Of a stretch of 6,486 nucleotides of DNA, positions 1 through 5,980 are shown piece by piece. Below the pieces are notes generated by a model. It did not search any database. It saw only the letters and a program-made list of their open reading frames with translations, and had not been told where the DNA came from. A program made the position numbers and the translations under genes. Every line of letters begins with the position of its first letter. The stretch's first letter is position 1. This stretch comes from Holosporales bacterium (GTDB lineage Bacteria > Pseudomonadota > Alphaproteobacteria > BNTO01), in the NCBI GenBank assembly GCA_031265645.1, contig JAISCJ010000036.1, forward strand, positions 1 through 6,486, given 5' to 3'.

Positions 1-98
1 TTCATAAAGTGGATAAAATGATTGCTTTTTAAGTTAAATTTTGCAAAATATAGTTATTCCAGTTACGCTTTATATTTAAAATGACGCGAAATACAGTA

Positions 99-902
99 CT
101 AACGAAGCAATAATAAAAATGCTAAAGATACGAACATGACACTATCAAATCTGTCTGCTAGGCCGCCATGCCCTGGAACAAGGTGACTCATGTCCTTCAC
201 TCCAACAGCTCTTTTGGCAGCAGATTCGATCAAGTCACCAATGTGCGCACATACTGACATTTCTCCTGCAATCAAGGCGCAATGCCATGCTGATTCTCCA
301 ACGAGAATAGTTCCCAAATAACTTCCGACAATCGTTGCAACAGCCGTGCCCCCAATGGCCCCAGACCATGTTTTTTTGGGGCTAATTTTCGGAGCAAGTT
401 TTGGTCCTCCAATAATTCGTCCTAAAAAGAACGCTCCAGTGTCTGTCAGCCAGATGCACAGGAACATGAATAGCACGAAATTTCTGCCAGCCGATGAATG
501 CATGTCTGCTAATGATAAGAATGATAAGAATGCATATACAAGGCCATCCGCCGTTCTGTCTCTATCTTTGACATCGTGTTTGTGTGAATATTTCGAACAA
601 CAAAATAATTCATATACAAAAAAGACGCCACCTAAACTAATGAAGAATATATCACATAGTCGATGAGATGTTATGCCTATTAAAAATAATGCTCCGATTG
701 TAGCTATTACTTTAGAGTATCGCGCCCCGGTTGCTTGCAGCCACTCCCATGCGATTCCGCCAAAAAGGGCTGCAACGAAAATACGGAAAACTAATCCACC
801 AATGTATATTGATGCAACGGTCAGCAATACAATAACGACTGCACTGATAAATCTTTGTACAAGTTCTCGGATCTGAGCTTTTGGCGCGCAACAGAAGCTC
901 AT
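99..902 (-). CDS. cdsA: Phosphatidate cytidylyltransferase (CDP-diglyceride synthase)
   Basis: This integral inner-membrane enzyme transfers CMP from CTP to phosphatidic acid, giving CDP-diacylglycerol, the precursor of bacterial phospholipids. The 267 residues form about seven or eight hydrophobic segments. Two family hallmarks are visible: the WLTDTGAFFLGR / KLAPKISPKKTW / GAIGG stretch at about residues 151-185, and the C-terminal signature at about 228-253, with SAAKR, KDMSHLVPGHGG and LADRFDS carrying the catalytic Asp residues. The third signature position is Ala rather than a larger hydrophobic residue, a mild deviation. The ATG overlaps the uppS stop as ATGA, so translation is probably coupled to uppS. 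The length is normal for the family. Neither dxr nor any other gene is visible in the 98 bases downstream, and no clear terminator is seen there. Confidence 0.96.
   Translation of the reverse strand: MSFCCAPKAQIRELVQRFISAVVIVLLTVASIYIGGLVFRIFVAALFGGIAWEWLQATGARYSKVIATIGALFLIGITSHRLCDIFFISLGGVFFVYELFCCSKYSHKHDVKDRDRTADGLVYAFLSFLSLADMHSSAGRNFVLFMFLCIWLTDTGAFFLGRIIGGPKLAPKISPKKTWSGAIGGTAVATIVGSYLGTILVGESAWHCALIAGEMSVCAHIGDLIESAAKRAVGVKDMSHLVPGHGGLADRFDSVMFVSLAFLLLLR
511..532 (-). repeat. Short in-frame tandem repeat inside cdsA
   Basis: AATGATAAG occurs twice in a row (511-519 and 520-528), followed by AATG. On the coding strand it gives Phe-Leu-Ser twice within FLSFLSLAD. It is a small 9-bp duplication that keeps the frame. 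Confidence 0.6.
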
Positions 903-1762
903 GCGCGTTCCTTTCCAAAATTTCGAGGACGACGCCTGTAATCATCAAGTATTTGTACAAAACTGTCCACAGAAAAGTCCGGCCAAAATTCTGATGGAAA
1001 TGCGAATTCTGTGTAATCCAAATGCCATAGCAAAAAGCCGCTAAGGCGAAGTTCGTTTGCGGAGCGAATCAATAAGTCTGGTGCTGGAATTCCATTCAAA
1101 TCTAAGTGTTCGTGAAACTCATCCAAGGTAATGTGTTGAAATTCTGAATTTGATCGCTCTGTAAAGCTTTCTTGCGATGTGGTTGCCGTGGCTTGCGTGA
1201 TTTGCTGCGTAGAGTTACTTGCACAAAATAACTCTGTTACTCGCTTCCTGAAAAGGGTGTTGGTGGCGCGCAGAATTTCATCTCGTCCGGAGTATGCCAC
1301 TGCAAAAACAAGAACAATTCCAGGGTTATCTTTTGTTTCATCTACCAACTGTGCCAATGCTCGCTGCAACGCATCCGGAAGGTACGACGTGTTTCCAATT
1401 ATTCTTATCTTGCATCCATGCGCCTTGATCCGTTCTGAAAAATTGCCAATTGCAGCAAGCGCAAATGCAAAAAAACTATCAAGCCACAAACCGCTGCGTT
1501 GGCGCACGTTCTCCAATGACAAAAGGTAAAACGTGAGGTATTTTATGCCAATTTCGGTTGCATACGTTGCCATTTCTTCAACAACGCGTATGCCAGCTTT
1601 GTATCCATCCAACGAAGGTAGCCCACGCGCGCGTGCCCAACGAGTGTTCCCGTCAGGAATAAACGCTACATGTTGAATAGGAATAGGCTCCACCTTTTTT
1701 GTGGCGGATAAATTCATTGCAGAGTCACGCACTATTGCATCCATGGCATCGTATTGGGACAT
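899..1762 (-). CDS. uppS: Isoprenyl transferase / undecaprenyl diphosphate synthase, divergent
   Basis: This cis-prenyltransferase is expected to extend farnesyl diphosphate with IPP to undecaprenyl diphosphate, the lipid carrier for peptidoglycan and surface glycans. From the ATG at 1762 it has 287 residues. The frame extends to a TTG at 1786, but GGGGAAG lies 5 bases before the ATG and nothing similar precedes the TTG. Family blocks are present: HVAFIPDGNTRWARARG near residues 31-47 with the catalytic Asp (about 37), SLEN near 82-85, PAPDLLIRSANELRLS near 226-241, FLLWHLDYTEF, WPDF and the C-terminal RRRPRNFG. Several usually fixed positions differ: GNG is GNT, GH is GY, ENW is ENV, RTSGE is RSANE. 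A Ser/Thr/Gln-rich insert lies at about residues 180-208. It ends in TGA, overlapping cdsA by four bases. Context supports UppS; a specialised cis-prenyltransferase is less likely. Confidence 0.9.
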   Translation of the reverse strand: MSQYDAMDAIVRDSAMNLSATKKVEPIPIQHVAFIPDGNTRWARARGLPSLDGYKAGIRVVEEMATYATEIGIKYLTFYLLSLENVRQRSGLWLDSFFAFALAAIGNFSERIKAHGCKIRIIGNTSYLPDALQRALAQLVDETKDNPGIVLVFAVAYSGRDEILRATNTLFRKRVTELFCASNSTQQITQATATTSQESFTERSNSEFQHITLDEFHEHLDLNGIPAPDLLIRSANELRLSGFLLWHLDYTEFAFPSEFWPDFSVDSFVQILDDYRRRPRNFGKERA

Positions 1763-1766
1763 CGTT

Positions 1767-1774
1767 ACTTCCCC
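1767..1774 (-). promoter_or_regulatory. Shine-Dalgarno site that sets the uppS start
   Basis: On the minus strand GGGGAAGT precedes the ATG at 1760-1762, with 5 bases between GGGGAAG and the start. This favours the ATG over the in-frame TTG eight codons upstream. The residues added by the TTG start do not resemble the UppS family. Confidence 0.65.
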
Positions 1775-1831
1775 GGATTGTATCAAATCGGTTCTACGGC
1801 TCCCACCTGAAATTTCAATAGATGTTCATTG

Positions 1832-1862
1832 CAGGGCGATTTTCTAGAAATACTGTAATTGT
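1832..1862 (+). repeat. Terminal inverted repeat, transposase-3' end
   Basis: Starts CAGGGCGATTTTCTAGAAAT and reads into the element. Against the reverse complement of 2260-2290, 23 of 31 positions match without gaps, including the first seven bases. It marks the end of the element nearer uppS, 69 bases upstream of the uppS ATG. Confidence 0.78.
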
Positions 1863-1929
1863 TTTTCGTACTTATTTATCCTATCAAAACCCATACAATT
1901 AAGGTAACTTTTTCTAAAATATTCGCAAT

Positions 1930-2201
1930 TCATTCGTGTCTCATTATACTTAGCGCAGCATCAATACATATAGAGAAAATGTATGGATTTCCTCGCCTTA
2001 CTGTAAAATTTTCTCTAATAGTATGATTCTTCACATAGTGTAATTTATTCTCAACAAACCAATGGTCCCTAATACAACTTGCTAATTCGTATATACTAGT
2101 TCTCTAGCTATAAGGATGATTGCCCAAAGAGGGTACTCTTTGCCATTGAACTCACGAACGTCGTAGATAGTCTTTAGTAAAGTTATTAATGAGGATTACA
2201 T
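1930..2201 (-). pseudogene. ISAs1-family transposase remnant, N- and C-terminal pieces fused out of frame
   Basis: This is a dead DDE transposase. The first piece starts at ATG 2199-2201, preceded by GAGG five bases upstream. The second codon is TAA (2196-2198), followed by 37 open codons (2085-2195). That piece includes LLKTIYDVREFNGKEYPLW and IILIARE, matching the family's N-terminal pattern (I-x-D-x-R, then KxYPL, then an aliphatic helix). The second piece lies in another frame (1930-2103, 57 codons plus TGA) and contains IRDHWFVENKLHYV and VRRGNP. This is close to the C-terminal IRNHWHVENKLHW...IRRGNA block I recall from the E. coli H-repeat protein YhhI. The catalytic core between the pieces is gone; the junction is near 2085-2110. 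Lesions are a nonsense codon at position 2, the deletion and the frame change. Confidence 0.82.
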
Positions 2202-2259
2202 ATGTTCCTCGATTGGGATAAAAATACTAAAAGATTAATACAATGGTTGGTGTCTTTTG

Positions 2260-2290
2260 ACAACTATAATATTGCTATGAATCCGCCCTG
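2260..2290 (-). repeat. Terminal inverted repeat, transposase-5' end
   Basis: On the minus strand this starts CAGGGCGGATTCATAGCAAT and pairs with 1832-1862 at 23 of 31 positions. It lies about 60 bases upstream of the transposase ATG, the expected place for the left end of such an element. It is 157 bases from the glyQ start. Confidence 0.75.
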
Positions 2291-2447
2291 GTCAGATACA
2301 TAAAGGTTCGGTTTCATTACTTCGCCTAAAGACTGAGGGTTAACCAATTCCAAGTAGCACATTGGTGCGAAACAACCTTTTTTTTCGTTGATCCGTCCTT
2401 GAATTTTTGAAAAGGTTAAACATCGGCTTTCTGCGTTCAGGTATCAG
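2291..2447 (+). other. glyQ upstream region, no gene
   Basis: This 157-bp leader between the insertion-sequence end and the glyQ start shows no coding sequence that I trust. It has a short inverted repeat ACCAAT/ATTGGT (2343-2348 and 2361-2366) and a run of eight T (2378-2385) separated from it by 11 bases, which is not a classic terminator. No promoter with good -35 and -10 boxes at proper spacing was found, although the glyQ promoter is expected here or in the end of the insertion sequence. No T-box features were recognised. Confidence 0.5.
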
Positions 2448-3305
2448 GTGAGCTCATTTCAGCAGATGATAATAGATTTGCAGCAGTTTTGGGCCGATTA
2501 TGGGTGCGTTATTTTGCAGCCATACGACATGGAGGTTGGAGCAGGCACGTCTAGTCCCGCGACATTGCTGCGAGCCCTTGGTCCAGCTGTTTGGAATACC
2601 GCATATGTTCAACCATCGCGTCGCCCGAATGACGGACGATATGGTGAAAATCCGAATCGATTGCAGCAATATTACCAGTTTCAGACATTTATTAAGCCCG
2701 CGCCTGTGGATTCGCAAGAATTGTACCTCCGCAGCCTTGAAGCGATCGGCTTAGACATTACCCAGCATGACATCCGCTTTGTTGAAGATGATTGGGAAAA
2801 TCCTTCTCTTGGCGCAGCAGGGCTCGGTTGGGAAGTTTGGTGCGACGGTATGGAAATTACGCAATACACGTATTTTCAGCAAGTCGGAGGAATTGAATGC
2901 GAGGTTGTACCAGTCGAAATTACCTATGGATTAGAACGCATTGCGATGTTTTTGCAAGGCGTTAATAACTGCTTTGACATAAATTGGAACGGGAAAACGG
3001 GCGACGAAAAGTTTTCGTACAAAGATGTGAGCTTTCGGCAAGAGGTTGAATTTTCAAAATATAATTTTGAATTGGCCTCCGGCGAGCTTTTGCTTCGGCA
3101 CTTTAAGGACTTTGAGCAAGAATGTGCGCGCCTGCTTCGCAATGGAGTGGTTTTACCTGCCTATGAGCAATGCTTGAAAGCCAATCATTACTTTAACTTG
3201 CTGAACGCCAGAGGCTTGATTAGCACAATGGAAAGAGCCGGTTACATATCTAGGGTGCGTGCGATGGCGAAGAGCTGCTGTGAAGCATTTTTAGGGGGGT
3301 ACTAA
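2448..3305 (+). CDS. glyQ: Glycyl-tRNA synthetase alpha subunit
   Basis: This is the catalytic alpha subunit of the bacterial alpha2beta2 class II glycyl-tRNA synthetase, which activates glycine with ATP in the cytosol. It has 285 residues; E. coli GlyQ has 303 with a longer tail. The family sequence is readable throughout: FWADYGCVILQPYDMEVGAG (14-33), YVQPSRRPNDGRYGENPNR (53-71), IRFVEDDWENPSLGA (109-123), GLGWEVW (125-131), TYFQQVGG (141-148), ITYGLERIAM (158-167), YNFE (205-208), FNLLNARGLIS and ERAGYISRVR near the C-terminus. The start is GTG (2448), giving the expected N-terminus SSFQQMIIDLQ; only a weak AGG lies 6 bases upstream. Two usually fixed residues differ: the His of TSHP/TFHP is Ser (TSSP, 34-37), and the Trp of GAWGLGW is Ala. 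It abuts glyS directly. Confidence 0.98.
   Translation: MSSFQQMIIDLQQFWADYGCVILQPYDMEVGAGTSSPATLLRALGPAVWNTAYVQPSRRPNDGRYGENPNRLQQYYQFQTFIKPAPVDSQELYLRSLEAIGLDITQHDIRFVEDDWENPSLGAAGLGWEVWCDGMEITQYTYFQQVGGIECEVVPVEITYGLERIAMFLQGVNNCFDINWNGKTGDEKFSYKDVSFRQEVEFSKYNFELASGELLLRHFKDFEQECARLLRNGVVLPAYEQCLKANHYFNLLNARGLISTMERAGYISRVRAMAKSCCEAFLGGY
3293..3299 (+). promoter_or_regulatory. Shine-Dalgarno site for glyS inside the end of glyQ
   Basis: AGGGGGG covers the final Gly-Gly codons of glyQ and sits 6 bases before the glyS ATG. With TAA immediately followed by ATG, this suggests coupled synthesis of the two subunits. Confidence 0.75.
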
Positions 3306-5360
3306 ATGAAACAAACATTCTTTTTTGAAATATACAGCGAGGAAATCCCTGCAAGAATGCAGAAGTTTGTAATTCCTCACGCAAAGGAAATTATTGAGCC
3401 GCTCATTTCAAATATTGAACATGGCGATGTGAGCGTATTCTGTGCGCCGCACCGTTTGTGCGTATGTGTTGCCGATGTCGAGGAATTTACGCAGTCCAGT
3501 CTCGTTCAAAAACGTGGCCCTCGTGTGGATGCTCCGGCGGCGGCAATTGATGGATTTTTGCGCGCCAATGGGATCGCTCGCGAAAATTTGGTCGAGGTGA
3601 ACGGCTACTTTTTCACGAATATAACCTCGCTAGCGGTTGCTTTTGCTGACACAATCCCCGAAATCGTAAAATCCTTTATTTGCGCTGTATCTTGGCCGAA
3701 ATCTATGCATTGGACGATATCTGCGCATGATGACGTCACGGGGGTCACACAATTGCGATGTTCGCGTTCTTGGGTGCGTCCGGTTCGCTCGTTGTTGTGT
3801 ATGCTTGGCGAAAAGTGTATTCCTTGCCGAGTAGACGATTGGGGAATCCGCGCGAAAAATGTTACGTATGTGGCGTCCACAAGCGGCGCAAATGTTGAAA
3901 AACAACCGGTTGCCGTAAATTCGCTTGAGCATTACTTAGAAATTTTGGCGGCTAATTTTGTAATAGTTGATTACGAAGCAAGACAGCGTGCCGTTGTATC
4001 CGCATGTCAGGAAGCCCTTAATGGCAAAGGAGTTGAGCTGGTGCCAGACAAAGCGCTCCTAGACGAGATAACAGGGCTTGTCGATTATCCGTTTGTCGTC
4101 GTGGGTAAAATCGAAGACGAATTTATGCACTTACCAGCAGATGTTTTGCAGACGTCTATGCGAGTGCACCAAAAATACTTTGTGACGAGGCGCATAGGCG
4201 ACCAAACAGGTTCAATTGCGCCATATTTCGTTGCAATATCCAATCGCCCTCAAAATGAAATAACACTTCGTGGTTTTGAGAACGTATTGCGGGCACGTCT
4301 TAGCGATGCGCTGTTCTTTTACAACGAAGATTTGAAGGCTCCTTTGGAAGATAATTTGTCAAAATTGGACAATATTATTTTTCACGAAAAGCTAGGCAGC
4401 CTCGGGCAAAAAGTTAAGCGATTGCGGCGTCTTGTTCCGGATTTGGATCGAAGCGCAATGTTGTGCAAATTGGATCTTGTTTCAAATATGGTCAACGAAT
4501 TTAATGAGCTACAGGGGACCATGGGAGCACACTACGCGTCAGTGCAAGGCGAGTCGCAAGATGTTGTGCGCGCAATTGCTGGGCACTATAAAGGGCACGG
4601 GGATAGCTTGCCAGACGGGGGCGCGGCTCTCGCGATTGCGGACAAACTTGACACGCTCGTAGGATTTTTGAGCGTTGGGATAAAGCCAACAAGTTCGAAA
4701 GATCCATATGCACTACGGCGAGCGGCCCTTGGGATTATCCGAATATCTATAAATTGCTTGCAATTGGATTTGGATGCAATGGTCCTAGCCGCAATTGCGG
4801 GATATTCGGAGATTATTTCGGTTAATCCAGATGATGTATATCAATCCGTAAAAACGTTCATATACGAAAGATTGGCTGTTTATTTGAAAGACCAAGAATC
4901 ATTTAGGTACGATGTTGTACAAAGCGTGTTGGATTTTGCGTTTTCAACGGATTCATCTCTTAACATAAAGGATATATATGTAAGAGTTTGCGCGGTGCAG
5001 CATTACCTTGAAAGTGACGGCGGCGACTTCATGCAATTGTTTACGCGAATTAACGGCTTAATTCGTGATGTGACTGCGACCGACGTTGACGACCGCTTAT
5101 TTGAGGATCCTACAGAAGCGCAGGCTTACGCGGAATTGAATAGTTTTCCGGAAGATTCTTTTGCATGCACAAATGAACGTGGTTATGTAGAGTTTATGCA
5201 AAATGTTTCAAAGCTTCGCCCCGCGTTCGATCACATGCTGGATGCTGTGCAGGTAAATTGTGAAAACTTGGCTGTTCGAAAAAATCGCCAAGCATTACTT
5301 GTTAGGGTTCTGCTTTTGTACAGGGCTATTTCGAATTTTTCAAAGATTGAAATATGTTAA
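3306..5360 (+). CDS. glyS: Glycyl-tRNA synthetase beta subunit
   Basis: This beta subunit binds tRNA-Gly and is required with GlyQ for charging. The 684 residues match the usual length of about 690. Family landmarks in order: FFFEIYSEEIPARMQ (5-19), APHRLCV (47-53), KRGPRVDAPAAAIDGF (69-84), WPKSMHW (130-136), WVRPVRSLLCMLG (156-168), EITGLVDYPFVV (254-265), TSMRVHQKYF (283-292), VLRARLSDALFFYNEDLKAP (327-346), the HD-like central region with KLDLVSNMVNEFNELQGTMG (388-407) and AIADKLDTLVGF (443-454), PTSSKDPYALRRAALG (461-476), and the C-terminal anticodon-binding-like part with LRPAFDHMLDAVQVN and AISNFSKIE. PTSSKDP replaces the common PTGSKDP. The ATG follows the glyQ stop with no gap, and the last bases overlap the next gene by 7 nt. 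No frame break is seen. Confidence 0.98.
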   Translation: MKQTFFFEIYSEEIPARMQKFVIPHAKEIIEPLISNIEHGDVSVFCAPHRLCVCVADVEEFTQSSLVQKRGPRVDAPAAAIDGFLRANGIARENLVEVNGYFFTNITSLAVAFADTIPEIVKSFICAVSWPKSMHWTISAHDDVTGVTQLRCSRSWVRPVRSLLCMLGEKCIPCRVDDWGIRAKNVTYVASTSGANVEKQPVAVNSLEHYLEILAANFVIVDYEARQRAVVSACQEALNGKGVELVPDKALLDEITGLVDYPFVVVGKIEDEFMHLPADVLQTSMRVHQKYFVTRRIGDQTGSIAPYFVAISNRPQNEITLRGFENVLRARLSDALFFYNEDLKAPLEDNLSKLDNIIFHEKLGSLGQKVKRLRRLVPDLDRSAMLCKLDLVSNMVNEFNELQGTMGAHYASVQGESQDVVRAIAGHYKGHGDSLPDGGAALAIADKLDTLVGFLSVGIKPTSSKDPYALRRAALGIIRISINCLQLDLDAMVLAAIAGYSEIISVNPDDVYQSVKTFIYERLAVYLKDQESFRYDVVQSVLDFAFSTDSSLNIKDIYVRVCAVQHYLESDGGDFMQLFTRINGLIRDVTATDVDDRLFEDPTEAQAYAELNSFPEDSFACTNERGYVEFMQNVSKLRPAFDHMLDAVQVNCENLAVRKNRQALLVRVLLLYRAISNFSKIEIC

Positions 5361-5881
5361 AAGAACCTAGACGTCAATGCTGCTCCACTTTTTTTGGAAA
5401 ATGTTTGCCTAAAATTGTATCTCCAGTATGTCGGAAAAATGGATTTTTTTCTGCTGGACTTGTCTTGGATTGGGGCAACATTGTAGGGGATAAATACTCC
5501 AAAGAATGTCGTCCTGTTCGGATCTCGGGCATTCCACCACGTTGCTGCCTTTATGTTGGCGCGTCTAGGTCTGCGGCTGTCCAGCTTGTATACGTTGTTC
5601 CGCAGCTTTTGGAGCGGATTCGACAGTATTTTGGGAAAAATATTATTGAGACGATCCGGTTTGTTGATTACGAAATTCCGGAGAATCCCTCATTTGAAGC
5701 TACGCGCCCACGACAACGCAAAGCCTTTTCTATAGTTGACTCCAGTATGACGATTCCCGAAAACTCAGGGATGTACCCGCCATTAGGAGATGCTCTGAAT
5801 CGTTTGGCTTTTGCAATAGAAGCGGAGGCACAAGAGAATGCTTTTAATAACAAAGCGGTACTTCACGACAACGTGGCATAG
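5354..5881 (+). CDS. dciA: DciA-like DUF721 protein (replicative helicase loader/partner)
   Basis: DciA (DUF721) proteins bind the replicative helicase DnaB and help its loading in bacteria lacking DnaC or DnaI. The 175-residue product matches the alphaproteobacterial form. An N-terminal basic stretch (PRRQCC...GKCLPKIVSPVCRKNGF, residues 5-31) leads to LVLDWGNIVGDKYSKECRPV (36-55), then LYVGASRSAAVQLVYVVPQL (66-85), LERIRQYFGK and IETIRFV (98-104), the KH-like DUF721 core. A weakly conserved linker follows, then PLGDALNRLAFAIEAEA near 143-159, seen at the end of many alphaproteobacterial members. The ATG lies inside the end of glyS (ATGTTAA overlap), so it is probably co-translated with the synthetase genes. 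The pairing with glyS is not one I know as common. The family call is firm; the helicase role is inferred from the family. Confidence 0.82.
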   Translation: MLKEPRRQCCSTFFGKCLPKIVSPVCRKNGFFSAGLVLDWGNIVGDKYSKECRPVRISGIPPRCCLYVGASRSAAVQLVYVVPQLLERIRQYFGKNIIETIRFVDYEIPENPSFEATRPRQRKAFSIVDSSMTIPENSGMYPPLGDALNRLAFAIEAEAQENAFNNKAVLHDNVA

Positions 5882-5980
5882 TTGCGTGTTAACTACTACA
5901 CATCGTTCTGTTTTTTCGAAGGCTTGTCAAATCGAAATAAAATCAGCCATAATGAAATCACAGATACGTACAACGGTGTC
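5882..5980 (+). other. dciA-prfB intergenic stretch, same frame open
   Basis: These 99 bases show no separate gene and no hairpin terminator. By chance or otherwise, the frame of dciA stays open after its TAG (5879-5881) through to the ATG ATG of prfB, so dciA and prfB share a reading frame. A minus-strand frame across 5896-6081 has a hydrophobic run, but it covers the prfB 5' end and looks like its shadow. No strong ribosome binding site is visible; GGTG at 5975-5978 is the best candidate. Confidence 0.5.

Larger units (their letters stand above)
1832..2290 (-). mobile_element. Internally deleted ISAs1/H-repeat-type insertion sequence (fossil)
   Basis: This 459-bp element fills most of the gap between uppS and glyQ. 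Both ends start CAGGGCG reading inward and stay alike over 31 bases. Between them, on the minus strand, lie an N-terminal and a C-terminal piece of an ISAs1/H-repeat-type transposase. The end-to-gene distances look normal: about 60 bases from the upstream end to the ATG, and about 100 bases from the stop to the other end. The transposase should have about 370 codons but only about 90 remain, so roughly 0.8 kb of the interior is lost. The CAGGG ends agree with what I recall of this family. No 8-10 bp target duplication is visible (flanks GTTCATTG and GTCAGATA), so the insertion is probably old. It cannot move by itself. Confidence 0.8.

Noticed and set aside
38..49. 12-bp palindrome ATTTTGCAAAAT downstream of cdsA
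   Set aside because: AT-rich with no loop and no T-tract in a terminator arrangement; too short to call a terminator or an operator.
2125..2142. Perfect 7-bp hairpin CAAAGAG-GGTA-CTCTTTG
   Set aside because: It lies inside the N-terminal coding part of the transposase fossil, has no T-run after it and is probably chance.
2257..2270. Perfect TTGACA (2257-2262) and TATAAT (2265-2270) on the plus strand
   Set aside because: They are only 2 bases apart, not about 17, and neither has a proper partner at the right distance.
2378..2385. Run of eight T as an intrinsic terminator upstream of glyQ
   Set aside because: No stable GC-rich stem lies directly before it; the nearest inverted repeat (ACCAAT/ATTGGT) is weak, with a 12-base loop and 11 bases away.
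2260..2400. Weak minus-strand similarity to middle parts of an ISAs1 transposase (short SNE- and CQK-like strings)
   Set aside because: The strings are short, lie in different frames and overlap or fall outside the inverted end at 2260-2290. The N-terminal match at 2085-2195 explains the order better, so these are taken as chance.
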